From contig CM051015.1 in NCBI GenBank assembly GCA_027704905.1, positions 22,612,178 to 22,676,177 on the forward strand: a stretch of 64,000 nucleotides of DNA, read 5' to 3'. Of this stretch, positions 1-58,947 are shown in pieces. The first letter of the stretch is position 1. Each line of letters begins with the position of its first letter. The translations under genes and the position numbers were made by a program. The notes under the pieces were generated by a model. That model saw nothing but the letters and a program-made list of their open reading frames with translations. It was not told the origin of the DNA and made no database searches. This stretch comes from Muraenolepis orangiensis. Lineage: Eukaryota; Chordata; Actinopteri; Gadiformes; Muraenolepididae.

Positions 1-269
1 CAAGATTCAAGATAACTTTATTTATCCCGAGGGAAATTAAGTTGAAACAGGGGGAATAAGTGCACACAAAATATACTAATACCTAAAAACTAAATAACAA
101 CAAACTAAACTAAACTAGTATAAACAAAATATAACTAAATGAACTCTGAAATGAAATTCTGGGAGTTCACAGCATCGTATATATATTGCTACAGACAAAC
201 TTCATTGTGTCTGGTGAAACAGCGTCCTATTTATTTGACGTGTGTGTGTGTGTGTGTGTTGATGCGCAG

Positions 270-390
270 AGCCAGCAGACCAGCAGAGCGATAGAGGTGT
301 GTAGCGAGGTCCTGCAGGCGGACCCGCAGAACGCTGGCGTTCTGAAGGACCGCGCCGAGGCGTACATCCAAGACGAGCGCTACGAAGAAG
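270..390 (+). CDS. dnajc3: dnajc3 exon a (last TPR region)
   Basis: Acceptor AG at 268-269 directly after a TG-repeat; donor GTAGGA at 391. Encodes SQQTSRAIEVCSEVLQADPQ and on to ERYEE, ending in phase 1. Two alternative AG acceptors lie within 10 nt, so the 5' edge could shift slightly. Confidence 0.88.
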
Positions 391-3300
391 GTAGGAGTCT
401 CTCTCTCGAATGAATGAATGAATTTATGAACGAATGAAACTTTATCGTTGTCACGTGTGTTTTGTGTTCCGGCATCGTTGGAAGAAGCCCCCATTGTGGA
501 TGAGACCGTCCCGATATTCCCATTTTTGCGTAACTCTGGTTGGAAGTAAAGCCTGAAATGCGCTAAATGATCATCTTTTATCAACGTGTATCGTTATTCG
601 GTTTAACGTTTTCGACCGATCTGTCGATGGCCACACTTCCTCCTCCTCCTCCTCCTCCTCCTCCTCCGAGCACCGATGGGTCTGGAATAATTTGGGGATT
701 TCTTTTGGGGAGTGGCTTTGAGCTGCTGTTGTCGAGGAGGAGGAGGAGAGACGAGCAGGACGCCCCGGCAGGAGTGTCTTGCGTTTTGAAGTAAGCACAT
801 TGTGGGTGATCTACAGCTGCCCTGCCTCGCAGCTACCAGTTAAGAACAGATGCTCATTTATCAAACCCAGAGCCAGTCGTTGGCGGCGGCGGCGGCAGCA
901 GCACATGTCTCACACACACACACACTCTTTTCAAGCTATTAGAGGACAAGCTCACGACCTTGATCTATATTTCCCTTTCTCACTCCTTTTTTTCTCGTAT
1001 ATATCTATATATAGATATATATAGATATATATATTTAAATGATCTTCTCTTAAGACTTAAATGGAAAGCGCTGACTGACGATCATCTCCATCCTAACGGT
1101 TCCATTCAGAATCGAGTCTTAAATGGAAGACGACTGCTTGTCGCCCGAGGACGATATGCTCTGGCGGACGCATTTGGAGTTGACCCTCGCTGATTAGTTG
1201 TTTTATATTTACCACGATGAAGTCATATAGACTGTATGCAGGGATGCACAGCAAGGCTGGAGGGACGCGTGCCGTCCTGTGGTTTGTTGTGTTCCTCTGT
1301 AGTTCCATTTATCCAACTGTCGTCCAACCGAGTCCTGGACCGAGGCGTCGCTTGTTGTGAACGGAGATGGCGACTTGTTTACTTCATAATAATGATATGA
1401 GGCGGACCGGCGAGGTCGACCTACAGAACGGTGGAAATAGTCACGTAGAACACACACCCATAACATGGTGTTGTTGGCACAAGTCTCTTTCTCCGTCTCA
1501 CCCCTCTCTCTCCGTCTCACCCCTCTGTCTCACCGTCTGTCTCACCCCTCTCTGTCTCTCTCTGTCTCTCTCTGTCTCACCCCTCTTTCTCTCTCTGTCT
1601 CACCGTCTGTTTCACCCCTCTCTCTCTCACACCTCTCTCTCTCTCTCTCTCACACCTCTCTCTCTCTCTCTCACCTTTCTCTCTCTCTCCCCTCCCCCTC
1701 TCTCTCTGGGTGTTTGACCCAATCCCCACACACAGAAAGTCCACCATAATTAAATGTGTTTATCTCCTATTCTCGAGAGGGTTACGGTAGCCAGCTACCC
1801 CTCCTGCACACACACACACACACACACACCTGCCTTTTGCAGAAGTTGCAACAAAAAATCCAAATTCAGCCGACTGTGCTAGTGGTAATAAAAGGCCCAC
1901 CTCTGGAGCGCCGGCCGGACACGAGGCCGTCGTTAAAGCCCGTTATGAGGTGTGGGCGGAGAGGGAGCTTTTTTTAAACGGTCACCTGAGGTGTGGTCAT
2001 GTGGACGGTGGTGGTGGTGGTGGTGGTGGCGGTGGAATCCTGGGCCCAAGCTCCATCCACCTCCATCTCCTCCTGCTGTCCACGTGTGTGTGTGTGTGTG
2101 TGTGCTGTCTTTGTCTCACACACACACACACACTTGAGTACACACAGCAGGGTAAACACGTCTTGGAAGAGAAGGCCAGCACTTGGCAGAGGGTGGGGTG
2201 GAGCCTGAGCAGAGGGTGGGGTGGAGCCTGAGCAGAGGGTGGGGTGGAGCCTGAGCAGAGGGTGGGGTGGAGCCTGAGCAGAGGGTGGGGTTGAGCCTGA
2301 GCAGAGGGTGGGGTGGAGCCTGAGCAGAGGGTGGGGTGGAGCCTGAGCAGAGGGTGGAGCCTGAGCAGAGGGTGGGGTGGAGCCTGAGCAGAGGGTGGAG
2401 CCTGAGCAGAGGGTGGGGTGGAGCCTGAGCAGAGGGTGGAGCCTGAGCAGAGGGTGGGGTGGAGCCTGAGCAGAGGGTGGGGTGGAGCCTGAGCAGAGGG
2501 TGGGGTGGAGCCTGAGCAGAGGGTGGGGGTGGAGCCTGAGCAGAGGGTGGGGTGGAGCCTGAGCAGAGGGTGGAGCCTGAGCAGAGGGTGGGGTGGAGCC
2601 TGAGCAGAGGGTGGAGCCTGAGCAGAGGGTGGGGGTGGAGCCTGAGCAGAGGGTGGGGTGGAGCCTGAGCAGAGGGTGTGGGGGGGGGCTCATGAATAGA
2701 CGTAGCTTGTCGAGTCACGGCTGCCACATCCTGTCATCTCCACCACACCCTGTAAATGAATGAATAAATGAATGAACGATGAATGACATAACAATATCTA
2801 TGATTTATGATTGCAAATGTACGCTGGAGGCGAGGTATTCACCAACCCAAGTCATCTAATGGCGGCTTTTATCCAAAGTCTCGGTGACTTCAGGTGCATG
2901 TTAAGGGCTTGAGGAAGGGTTTTGAGGGGGGTTTGACAGTCATCTTCACCATTATCCTCATCGTCATCATCCGCCTCCCTCTCTTGTTTCCCCCGGCAGC
3001 CATCCAGGACTACGAGGAGGCGGGGAAGCACAGCGAGAACGACCGGCAGGTGAAGGAGGGCATGGAGCGAGCCCAGCGGCTGCTCAAGCAGTCCCTAAAG
3101 CGGGACTACTACAAGATCCTGGGGGTGAAGAGGTGGGTCCTCCTCCTCCTCCTCCTCCTCCTCCTCCTCGAGGAGGTTTTCTTTGTGTCTTCACCTCCAC
3201 CACCAAAGATGGACCGGAGGTTATGGTTTCACCCCCTGTTTGTTTGTCTGGAAGATAACTCAAAATGTGATGTATGGATTTGGACTGTACTGGGCGGTTA

Positions 3301-6068
3301 GGTCACTAATGGGACGAGGAACAGTTGTTGTCCAGATGTGACTCCGGATCCAGGAACCTTTTTGGTGTGGCGGAGGTTTGCGCTGTAAAGAATTGGCAAG
3401 CAAAAAAAATAAGAAATCTTCTTCCCTATTTCCAAATACTGCATCATCATCATCATCTATCACAAAACACTGTGTGCCGTTAACGAATAGATTAACATTA
3501 AGATTTGTAGATTGGTCATGTTCACGCTTCGTCCCCAATCACAGGCAAAATGTCAATTTGTCAGTCAAAAATATAAATAAATCATACCGTTAATTCAATA
3601 ATTACAAGGAAACAAAAACAACACCACACAGTTACCGTTAACCTCTCACGAACACCGTTATCGCTGCGTCTCCTAGCCTCTAATGTTGTTGGGTCTCCAC
3701 CCACGTCTCCTAGCCTCTAATGTTGTTGGGTCTCCACCCACGTCTCCTAGCCTCTTAACGTTGTTGGGTCTCCACCCACGTCTCCTAGCCTCTAATGTTG
3801 TTGGGTCTCCACCCACGTCTCCTAGCCTCTTAACGTTGTTGGGTCTCCACCCACGTCTCCTAGCCTCTAACGTTGTTGGGTCTCCACCCACGTCTCCTAG
3901 CCTCTAATGTTGTTGGGTCTCCACCCACGTCTCCTAGCCTCTTAACGTTGTTGGGTCTCCACCCACGTCTCCTAGCCTCTAACGTTGTTGGGTCTCCACC
4001 CACGTCTCCTAGCCTCTTAACGTTGTTGGGTCTCCACCCACGTCTCCTAGCCTCTAATGTTGTTGGGTCTCCACCCACGTCTCCTAGCCTCTAATGTTGT
4101 TGGGTCTCCACCCACGTCTCCTAGCCTCTAATGTTGTTGGGTCTCCACCCACGTCTCCTAGCCTCTTAACGTTGTTGGGTCTCCACCCACGTCTCCTAGC
4201 CTCTAATGTTGTTGGGTCTCCACCCACGTCTCCTAGCCTCTTAACGTTGTTGGGTCTCCACCCACGTCTCCTAGCCTCTAATGTTGTTGGGTCTCCACCC
4301 ACGTCTCCTAGCCTCTAATGTTGTTGGGTCTCCACCCACGTCTCCTAGCCTCTAATGTTGTTGGGTCTCCACCCACGTCTCCTAGCCTCTAATGTTGTTG
4401 GGTCTCCACCCACGTCTCCTAGCCTCTAATGTTGTTGGGTCTACACCCACGTCTCCTAGCCTCTAATGTTGTTGGGTCTCCACCCACGTCTCCTAGCCTC
4501 TAATGTTGTTGGGTCTACACCCACGTCTCCTAGCCTCTTAGCGTTGTTGGGTCTCCACCCACGTCTCCTAGCCTCTTAGCGTTGTTGGGTCTCCACCCAC
4601 GTCTCCTAGCCTCTAATGTTGTTGGGTCTCCTCCACGGCAGGACGACCCAGAAGAAGGAGATCATCAAGGCCTACAGGAAGCTGGCGCAGCAGTGGCACC
4701 CGGACAACTTCCAGGACGCCGAGGACAAGAAGAGGGCGGAGAAGAAGTTCATTGACATCGTACAGGCCAAGGAGGTGCTCACAGACCCGGGTGAGTAACC
4801 CTGAGTGGACTATGGGGTGGGGGGGGGGGGGGGCTGTTCTTCCTCTCTGCACCATCATCCCTCTGGCCTCGAGTCTGTTGAAAGCCTCTCTTAAAAGGTG
4901 ATGACAAACGACGCTAGGACCGATCAAAGGGATCTTTCAGTTCACGGTTTAGCCAGGAGCGTCGCCCTTTGCAGAACTTCAGAAACAATGGCTGTGCCCT
5001 TGAGGAAAGTGTAGCAAATCCAAACCGTTTTATATATCGATGTTACGAGACGAATAGACAGAACAGTACAGAAGGCTTTTCTCACAGGAAAATGGGCTTT
5101 TTACTGGACTTCCAAAAGGATTCAAGTCGCGTGTCTCTTGGTTGATTGAATCCGATTGGCTGGAGTTTTAAGTCTTTTTTTTTTTTTTTTTGAACGCAAG
5201 GCCGACTGATAAGACGAATATTCGTTGCGAACGAAGCGCAAACTTGAGTCCCTCAGTCCCTCTCTCGCTCTCTCTCTCTCTGTCTCTCTCTGTCTCCCGG
5301 GGGCCCGGCGGGAGACAGACATCTTGCCTAGAGAGCACCGCCCATCACCGCGGTGAATGTCAGCCGTCCTCGGGAGGATCCAAAGTAGGTTGTCCTGACG
5401 ACTGATGGAGACGACCGACGGGGACCGGAGTCCCTCAGCATCTCCAGTCCATTAGTTCCCGGTGGTCGTCGACGTCGTCTGTCCTGTCCACAGCCCAGAC
5501 CTCCGCCAATCTCCTTTTGGTTTTATTGTCTATTAAGCAATTCATTTAGAACTTTTTTCATTATAATTACTATTATTTTTAGGTGTATAACATTGCAAGT
5601 TGTCAAAGCCATGACCCATAGCTAAATGATCCGTTTTTAATTTCGTTTTCTTTATTTTTTTTGCTCAGTTAATTATGATTGCAAACAACTAAAGTTGAAA
5701 AATTCAAACATAATTATGATGTTTTCAAAGCTCCGACCGACATGTTTGATACCGTTGCTCTGCGGGAGATGTCGTAATATTGTTCTACAACCGCCATGAC
5801 ATTTAATAAGCTGAACCCCCCTGACTGCTTTAGTGTTTTCAGAGCGAGGATTCCCAGCGCTGTGAATTTCCCCTCAAAGGTTTTTTTTTCCTTTTCTTTT
5901 AAACTCATTACTGGACGGCCGCTCGCAGGGTCCGAATCTGATCCTCAAATCATTTTAACGCCGACGTCCGGCTGATTTGTACAAAGCCTGAGACGCCCAC
6001 GGTCACCTTGAGCTCCAGAGCTGTACAGGCACGTGTGAGAGTGGACCGAGTGTGACAAATGTGTGAAA

Positions 6069-6099
<31 letters not shown>

Positions 6100-6496
6100 T
6101 GTGTGTGTGATAGTGTGAGAGAGAGAGAGTGTTTGGTAGTGTGAGAGAGAGAGAGAGAGAGTGTTTGGTAGTGTGAGAGTGTGAGAGAGTGTGTGTGTGA
6201 TAGTGAGAGAGAGAGAGTTTGATAGTGTGAGAGAGTGTGTGTGAGATAGTGTGAGAGAGTGTGTGAGAGTGTTTGATAGTGTGACGGAGAGTGACGGAGT
6301 TTGAGAGTGACCTAACTCACAAGCCTCCCTTTTCTTGTCATCTCCCCCCCCCTTAGAAATGAGAGCCAAGTTTGACCAGGGCGAAGACCCCATGGACCCG
6401 GAGAGCCAGCAGGGGGCGCACAACCAGCAGAACTTCCAGCAGGGCTTCAACCCCTTCGGCTCGGGGCCCTTCAGCTTCAAGTTCGGCTTCAACTGA
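270..6496 (+). CDS. dnajc3: DNAJC3 (p58IPK) 3' half, four exons, partial gene
   Basis: Join of 270-390, 3000-3132, 4642-4790 and 6357-6496. The phases fit exactly (121, 133, 149 and 140 nt) and give 180 residues plus stop. DNAJC3 is an ER-lumenal co-chaperone with TPR repeats and a C-terminal J domain; it stimulates BiP ATPase and also restrains the kinases PERK and PKR. Seen here: the last TPR helices (AIEVCSEVLQADPQN, KDRAEAYIQDERYEE), the J-domain start (RDYYKILGVKR), the HPD motif in QQWHPDNF, and the C-terminus GSGPFSFKFGFN, which closely matches vertebrate DNAJC3. The signal peptide and N-terminal TPRs lie left of the window. All exons end in GT donors and follow AG acceptors. Neighbouring uggt2 is transcribed convergently, as in human. 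The C-terminal Gly/Phe/Gln stretch is shorter than in mammals. Identity is near certain from sequence plus synteny. Confidence 0.96.
391..2999 (+). other. dnajc3 intron (repeat-rich)
   Basis: No coding signal. Holds a CTC/GAG trinucleotide run (640-667), a TATATAGA run (1000-1035), a pyrimidine-rich CTCTC tract (1485-1712), CA runs (1807-1830, 2117-2133), a GGT run (2005-2032) and the 23-bp minisatellite at 2187-2682. Confidence 0.8.
2187..2682. repeat. Minisatellite, 23-bp unit (18-bp variant), about 22 copies
   Basis: The unit GTGGGGTGGAGCCTGAGCAG plus AGG repeats head to tail. Several copies have lost one GTGGG, giving 18 bp. It lies in a dnajc3 intron. The long minus-strand reading frames over it (Ala-Gln-Ala-Pro-Pro type) are artefacts. 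Confidence 0.95.
3000..3132 (+). CDS. dnajc3: dnajc3 exon b (TPR to J-domain start)
   Basis: Acceptor CCCCCGGCAG before 3000, donor GTGGGT at 3133, phase 2 in and phase 2 out. Encodes IQDYEEAGKHSEND, then QRLLKQSLKRDYYKILGVK, where the J domain begins. Confidence 0.96.
3192..3381 (+). repeat. Dispersed element family X, copy 1 (plus orientation)
   Basis: Starts ACCTCCACCACCAAAGATGG and ends near GGTGTGGCGGAGGTTTGCGC. It shares its order of motifs (GGAGGTTATG.TTTCACCCC, GTTTGTTTGTCTG, AAGATAACTCAAA, GGAACAGTTG, CCGGATCCAGG) with inverted copies near 12060, 25318, 36028 and 44770. Class unknown to me. Confidence 0.7.
3668..4632. repeat. Minisatellite, 37/38-bp unit, about 26 copies, running into an exon acceptor
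   Basis: Unit GTTGTTGGGTCTCCACCCAC + GTCTCCTAGCCTCTAAT, with a 38-bp CTTAAC/CTTAGC variant interspersed. The last copy is GTTGTTGGGTCTCCTCCACG and then GCAG, the splice acceptor of the next dnajc3 exon, so the 3' end of the intron is made of repeat unit. Confidence 0.95.
4642..4790 (+). CDS. dnajc3: dnajc3 exon c (J domain with HPD)
   Basis: Acceptor CACGGCAG before 4642; donor GTGAGT at 4791. Encodes TTQKKEIIKAYRKLAQQ, the HPD motif at 4697-4705 needed for Hsp70 ATPase stimulation, and KKFIDIVQAKEVLTDP. Phase 1 in, phase 1 out. Confidence 0.97.
4791..6356 (+). other. Last dnajc3 intron
   Basis: No gene seen. Contains a poly-G run (4816-4833), poly-T (5175-5190), CT repeats (5268-5296) and a GT/GA microsatellite (6067-6305). 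It ends in a C-run and TTAG acceptor at 6344-6356. Confidence 0.75.
6357..6496 (+). CDS. dnajc3: dnajc3 terminal coding exon
   Basis: Acceptor CCCCTTAG. Encodes MRAKFDQGEDPMDPESQQG, then the Gln/Asn-rich stretch and FNPFGSGPFSFKFGFN, with TGA at 6494-6496. This matches the DNAJC3 C-terminus. It carries no KDEL; none is expected for this family. Confidence 0.97.
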
Positions 6497-7120
6497 GGAC
6501 GACGCAGAGAGCGATGAATTAAAACCAAACTAACGATGGTGTCCTCCTCCTCCTCCTCCGGCGGCGGCGGCGCAGCAAGAGCCAGCTGTCCTTCCGTCTC
6601 TCTCTCCGTCTCTCTCTCTCTCTCTCGCTCTCTCTCTCTCTCTCGGAGGAACACGCTGGCCCCACAGATTGCCGGCTTAGTCCGACAGTCGCTCTTAATG
6701 AGGCATCCGAGGAATTGTGGCGCGACAATCCGGGCGATTCTGGAGTCGTGTCCTTGTTGTTGTTGAGCGACAAAACATTAAGATGTGGGGGAGGGGAGGG
6801 GGGGGGGGGGTAGGACCCCCCAAAAAAAAAAAAAAAAAGAAATCTGTTGCTATGCTAACAATTGATGGGCCGTGTGTTTTATGAAGTCTTTCATCTGCAG
6901 GGAATTTGGAGTGAAATGATTCCAAAGCAACGAGGTTACGCCGACACGCAGAGGACTCACTCTTCCATTCTCTTAATACTGGTTCTACCATGTACATAGG
7001 TCAATGTATTATGTACATAGGTCAATGTATTATGTACATAGGAACTCTTTTTTAAATAGGAATGGATTTCTTTCTTTTTTTTTTCTTTCTGAAATGTAAA
7101 TAAAGATCTATTTATGCAGA
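6497..7120 (+). other. dnajc3: dnajc3 3' UTR
   Basis: Follows the stop codon and ends near a polyadenylation signal AATAAA at 7099-7104. Includes TCC, CT, G and A homopolymer runs (6540-6650, 6790-6840) and a triplicated TGTACATAGGTCAATGTATTA motif (6990-7040). Confidence 0.75.
7099..7104 (+). terminator. Poly(A) signal of dnajc3
   Basis: AATAAA about 600 nt past the stop codon, followed by a GT-rich stretch at 7130-7195. Best candidate for the gene end. Confidence 0.65.
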
Positions 7121-7193
7121 GCCCCGTGCGTCCCAGGTGTTTAAACATGTCAACATCGTATCTCCAGCTTTCATGTGACCGGGTTGTTGAGTG

Positions 7194-7445
7194 TTAATGG
7201 ATGCTTTTTATATAGCGCTTTTATCCAAAGCGCTTTACAATCATGCCTCACATTCACCCATTCATACACACATCCAACCACCGAGGGCGGAGTCAGCCAT
7301 CAAGGAGACAGCCAGCACGTCAGGAGCAGTTAGGGTGGGTGTCTTGCACCAAGGACACTGACAGTGTTTGCTATAGAAGGAGCCGGGGATCGAACCAGCA
7401 ACCTTCTGGTTGGGAGGCTCTACCTCCTGGGCTATACAGCCGCCC
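7194..7445 (-). mobile_element. tRNA-derived SINE, tail type A
   Basis: Read on the minus strand: a tRNA-like head (GGCGGCTGTATAGCCCAGGA, then B-box GGTTCGATCC), a central TGTCCTTGG.GCAAGACACCC.AACTGCTCC body, and a tail ending in AAAGCGCTTTGGATAAAAGCG and TATAT. Same family as copies at 24214, 59417, 46778 and, with a different tail, 53349 and 56607. Confidence 0.8.
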
Positions 7446-7656
7446 AGGTTGTCGTCGTGGTCGTCGGTTGTGTGTGTTTTAATCAAGGAAGCTCCACGCT
7501 CCCCCCCCCCCCCTCCCCTTACAGCCGGGGATGTTGAATCTCTGTCCGTATGTGAATGTGGATCTTTTATCTTGATGTGAGTGCAGAGCTGATTTAATGG
7601 CAACACGGCGCTTCCTCCACAACTGCTTATTAGAAGCGAGACTGAAATGTAAACGT

Positions 7657-9318
7657 CTTTGTCCCGTCGGGGTAGACAGCAACAGACAGCTGTCCCACCG
7701 GGGTAGATAGTAACAGACAGAGGTCCCACCGGGGTAGATAGTAACAGACAGCGGTCCCACCGGGGTAGATAGTAACAGACAGCGGTCCCACCGGGGTAGA
7801 TAGTAACAGACAGCGGTCCCACCGGGGTAGATAGTAACAGACAGCGGTCCCACCGGGGTAGATGGTAACAGACAGCGGTCCCACCGGGGTAGATAGTAAC
7901 AGACAGCGGTCCCACCGGGGTAGATAGTAACAGACAGCGGTCCCGTCGGGGTAGACAGTAACAGACAGCTGTCCCACCGGGGTAGATAGTAACAGACAGC
8001 GGTCCCACCGGGGTAGATAGTAACAGACAGCGGTCCCACCGGGGTAGATAGTAACAGACAGAGGTCCCACCGGGGTAGATAGTAACAGACAGTGGTCCCA
8101 CCGGGGTAGATAGTAACAGACAGCGGTCCCACCGGGGTAGATAGTAACAGACAGCGGTCCCACCGGGGTAGATAGTAACAGACAGCGGTCCCACCGGGGT
8201 AGATAGTAACAGACAGCGGTCCCACCGGGGTAGATAGTAACAGACAGCGGTCCCACCGGGGTAGATAGTAACAGACAGAGGTCCCACCGGGGTAGATAGT
8301 AACAGACAGTGGTCCCACCGGGGTAGATAGTTACAGACAGCGGTCCCACCGGGGTAGATAGTAACAGACAGCGGTCCCACCGGGGTAGATAGTAACAGAC
8401 AGCGGTCCCACCGGGGTAGATAGTAACAGACAGCGGTCCCACCGGGGTAGATAGTTGGACAGTGGTCCCACCGGGGTAGATAGTAACAGACAGCGGTCCC
8501 ACCGGGGTAGATAGTAACAGACAGTGGTCCCACCGGGGTAGATAGTAACAGACAGCGGTCCCACCGGGGTAGATAGTAACAGACAGCGGTCCCACCGGGG
8601 TAGATAGTAACAGACAGTGGTCCCACCGGGGTAGATAGTAACAGACAGCGGTCCCACCGGGGTAGATAGTAACAGACAGCGGTCCCACCGGGGTAGATAG
8701 TAACAGACAGTGGTCCCACCGGGGTAGATAGTAACAGACCGTGGTCCCACCGGGGTAGATAGTAACAGACAGTGGTCCCACCGGGGTAGATAGTAACAGA
8801 CAGTGGTCCCACCGGGGTAGATAGTAACAGACCGTGGTCCCACCGGGGTAGATAGTAACAGACAGCGGTCCCACCGGGGTAGATAGTAACAGACCGTGGT
8901 CCCACCGGGGTAGATAGTAACAGACAGCGGTCCCACCGGGGTAGATAGTAACAGACCGTGGTCCCACCGGGGTAGATAGTAACAGACAGTGGTCCCACCG
9001 GGGTAGATAGTAACAGACAGTGGTCCCACCGGGGTAGATAGTAACAGACAGTGGTCCCACCGGGGTAGATAGTAACAGACAGCGGTCCCACCGGGGTAGA
9101 TAGTAACAGACAGCGGTCCCACCGGGGTAGATAGTAACAGACAGTGGTCCCACCGGGGTAGATAGTAACAGACCGTGGTCCCACCGGGGTAGATAGTAAC
9201 AGACAGTGGTCCCACCGGGGTAGATAGTAACAGACAGTGGTCCCACTGGGGTAGATAGTAACAGACAGTGGTCCCACCGGGGTAGATAGTAACAGACAGC
9301 GGTCCCACCGGGGTAGAT
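7657..9318. repeat. Large minisatellite, 31-bp unit, about 53 copies, between convergent genes
   Basis: Unit GTCCCACCGGGGTAGATAGT + AACAGACAGCG, very homogeneous, with a variable base pair near the end (GCGG, GTGG, GAGG, CGTGG). Because 31 is not a multiple of 3 and the unit has no minus-strand stop, all three minus frames stay open (up to 671 codons). These are not genes. Confidence 0.97.
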
Positions 9319-9411
9319 GGCTCGACCCTCTTTTTGTTTAACTTGGGAAAAGAAGATTGATAAATACTTTTAGAATGACGCATTGTTTGTTTGCGTTTGA
9401 TTCCTGAGACA

Positions 9412-9417
9412 TTTATT
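9412..9417 (-). terminator. Candidate poly(A) signal of uggt2
   Basis: AATAAA on the minus strand (TTTATT on plus), about 900 nt past the stop codon and just before the 31-bp minisatellite. Confidence 0.5.
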
Positions 9418-9555
9418 GGCACAAAAATTCGGTTTACGTACAAGTAAACAGGTGTGTTGTATATGTACACTGCAATCATTAAAAATCATTGAGTTACCAT
9501 TGAGAATTTCAGTGACAAAGAACAGCACTTATCTGCGTTATCCTACATCTCCATT

Positions 9556-9734
<179 letters not shown>

Positions 9735-10314
9735 CGACTTCCAGGCCAAGTAATGACAACGAACATGACGGCTGTTCCTTGGTAATAAGAGAACGTCTTC
9801 AACGTTAAAAGAAAAATATCTGACGAACAAAAGTGTGTGTGTGTGTGTGTGTGTACATCTTAAGGCTCGGCGCGTCTCTCAAGACGTGTCTCACCGGCGC
9901 CCTCACAGAACATCTGAACTACTACCGTGTGCTGAAGCTAATTACTTCTCACACACACTTGATCAGTGCAACCAACATACGTCCAAACGATCAGACTAAA
10001 TCCAACCCAAGATACACCAGTTTCTGGGTGCAAATGAGGGTAAAAGGCGAGATAAAACATGGAAGAAATATAAGAGTTGTTCTGACGTCTGAAAAAATAG
10101 AGATCTCTTTCTGTTTTTTTTGTTTTTGTTAAGTTTCGTTTTGTGTCATTAATGCTTTGACGGCCGACTCCTCTGGTGGTAGAAACGTCCATCTTCCTTC
10201 CAGCGTGAGTTGAGCTCCACAGGAAGACTGGGCGTGCAAATGCTGCCTCTTTCTTTCTCTCTCCTCTCTCCTCTCCTCCTCCTCCTCCTCCTCCTCCTCC
10301 TCCTCCTGCTGCTG

Positions 10315-58089
<47,775 letters not shown>

Positions 58090-58680
58090 CTCAACCGGAG
58101 GAGGGGAGGGGGTGAGGAGAACCAAGAGGAGAACCTACAGCTACGATACGGCCAACATCAAAGCGTCCCCCCGGCCACTTAAAGTCGTTGCCACGTAGTT
58201 GATCCTCAACTATAAAACCGGGGTTTGCCTTAAACCGATTGAGAGACAAATAAACTTATACAATAAACACACACACATCCATCACAACTCCATCACTTAT
58301 GTCTGGTTACGTGTGTGTGTGTGTGTATAACTAACCGTTATACCGAACGGACCAAGTTAACAAGGACAGGAGTTGAACTAACAGTGAATGAAAGACACAC
58401 AAGACGTTGCGGGTTTTTGCTACGAACTATGTCCACGTGTTTTTATCGGTGGTAGGCGTCGTCCAAGGGAGTGTAACTTGTAACTTATAAGGTGTAACGT
58501 TGTAACGTGTAACTTGTTTATAATAGCGTCCTCCTGTCTGTCTGTCCTCCTCTCCTTCTTCTCGCCTCCTCCATCCATACGAAGAAGCGCTTTCCCGAGC
58601 GACGCGAACGTCACAGCGCTAGGACTGATCCGAGGAGAGAGGGCTAACGCTGGCCTGTCTTCGAAACGGACGAAACAATG
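58090..58680 (-). promoter_or_regulatory. uggt2 5' UTR and promoter region
   Basis: Sequence just upstream of the start codon, with several CpGs. TACGTGGC on the minus strand near 58195 is a partial ER-stress-element-like core (CCACG on plus). Position-based call; no TSS can be read directly. Confidence 0.4.
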
Positions 58681-58947
58681 AAAGGAAAACCCTTTTCTCG
58701 CTCGTGGTTTTGTGATATTTTAGTCTAATATCATGTGGTTTTATTCCCTAAGCCGATTCACATGTGAAAACGTTGTGAATCGGGTTTGAAATGTATTTTT
58801 TGGTCCGGCAATGCCGTAGACACTTAGGCGTTTCTGAACAGGCACCACAGATTCTCCACTGAGCATCAAATTCAACCGTCGGGGGGTGGTGGGTGTGTCT
58901 GTGTGTGTGTGTGTGTGTGTGGGTGTGTGTGTGTGTGTGTGTGTGCA

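Noticed and set aside
4613..4927. 104-codon minus-strand frame
   Set aside because: Antisense of the dnajc3 J-domain exon; conservation and splice sites support the plus strand.
3668..9318. Resemblance to a CRISPR array (regular repeats)
   Set aside because: The units are contiguous tandem copies with no unique spacers, in a vertebrate gene context.
7262..9479. Long minus-strand open frames of up to 671 codons
   Set aside because: They are translations of the 31-bp minisatellite in all three frames. The unit length is not a multiple of 3 and merely lacks stops; no domain, no splice pattern.
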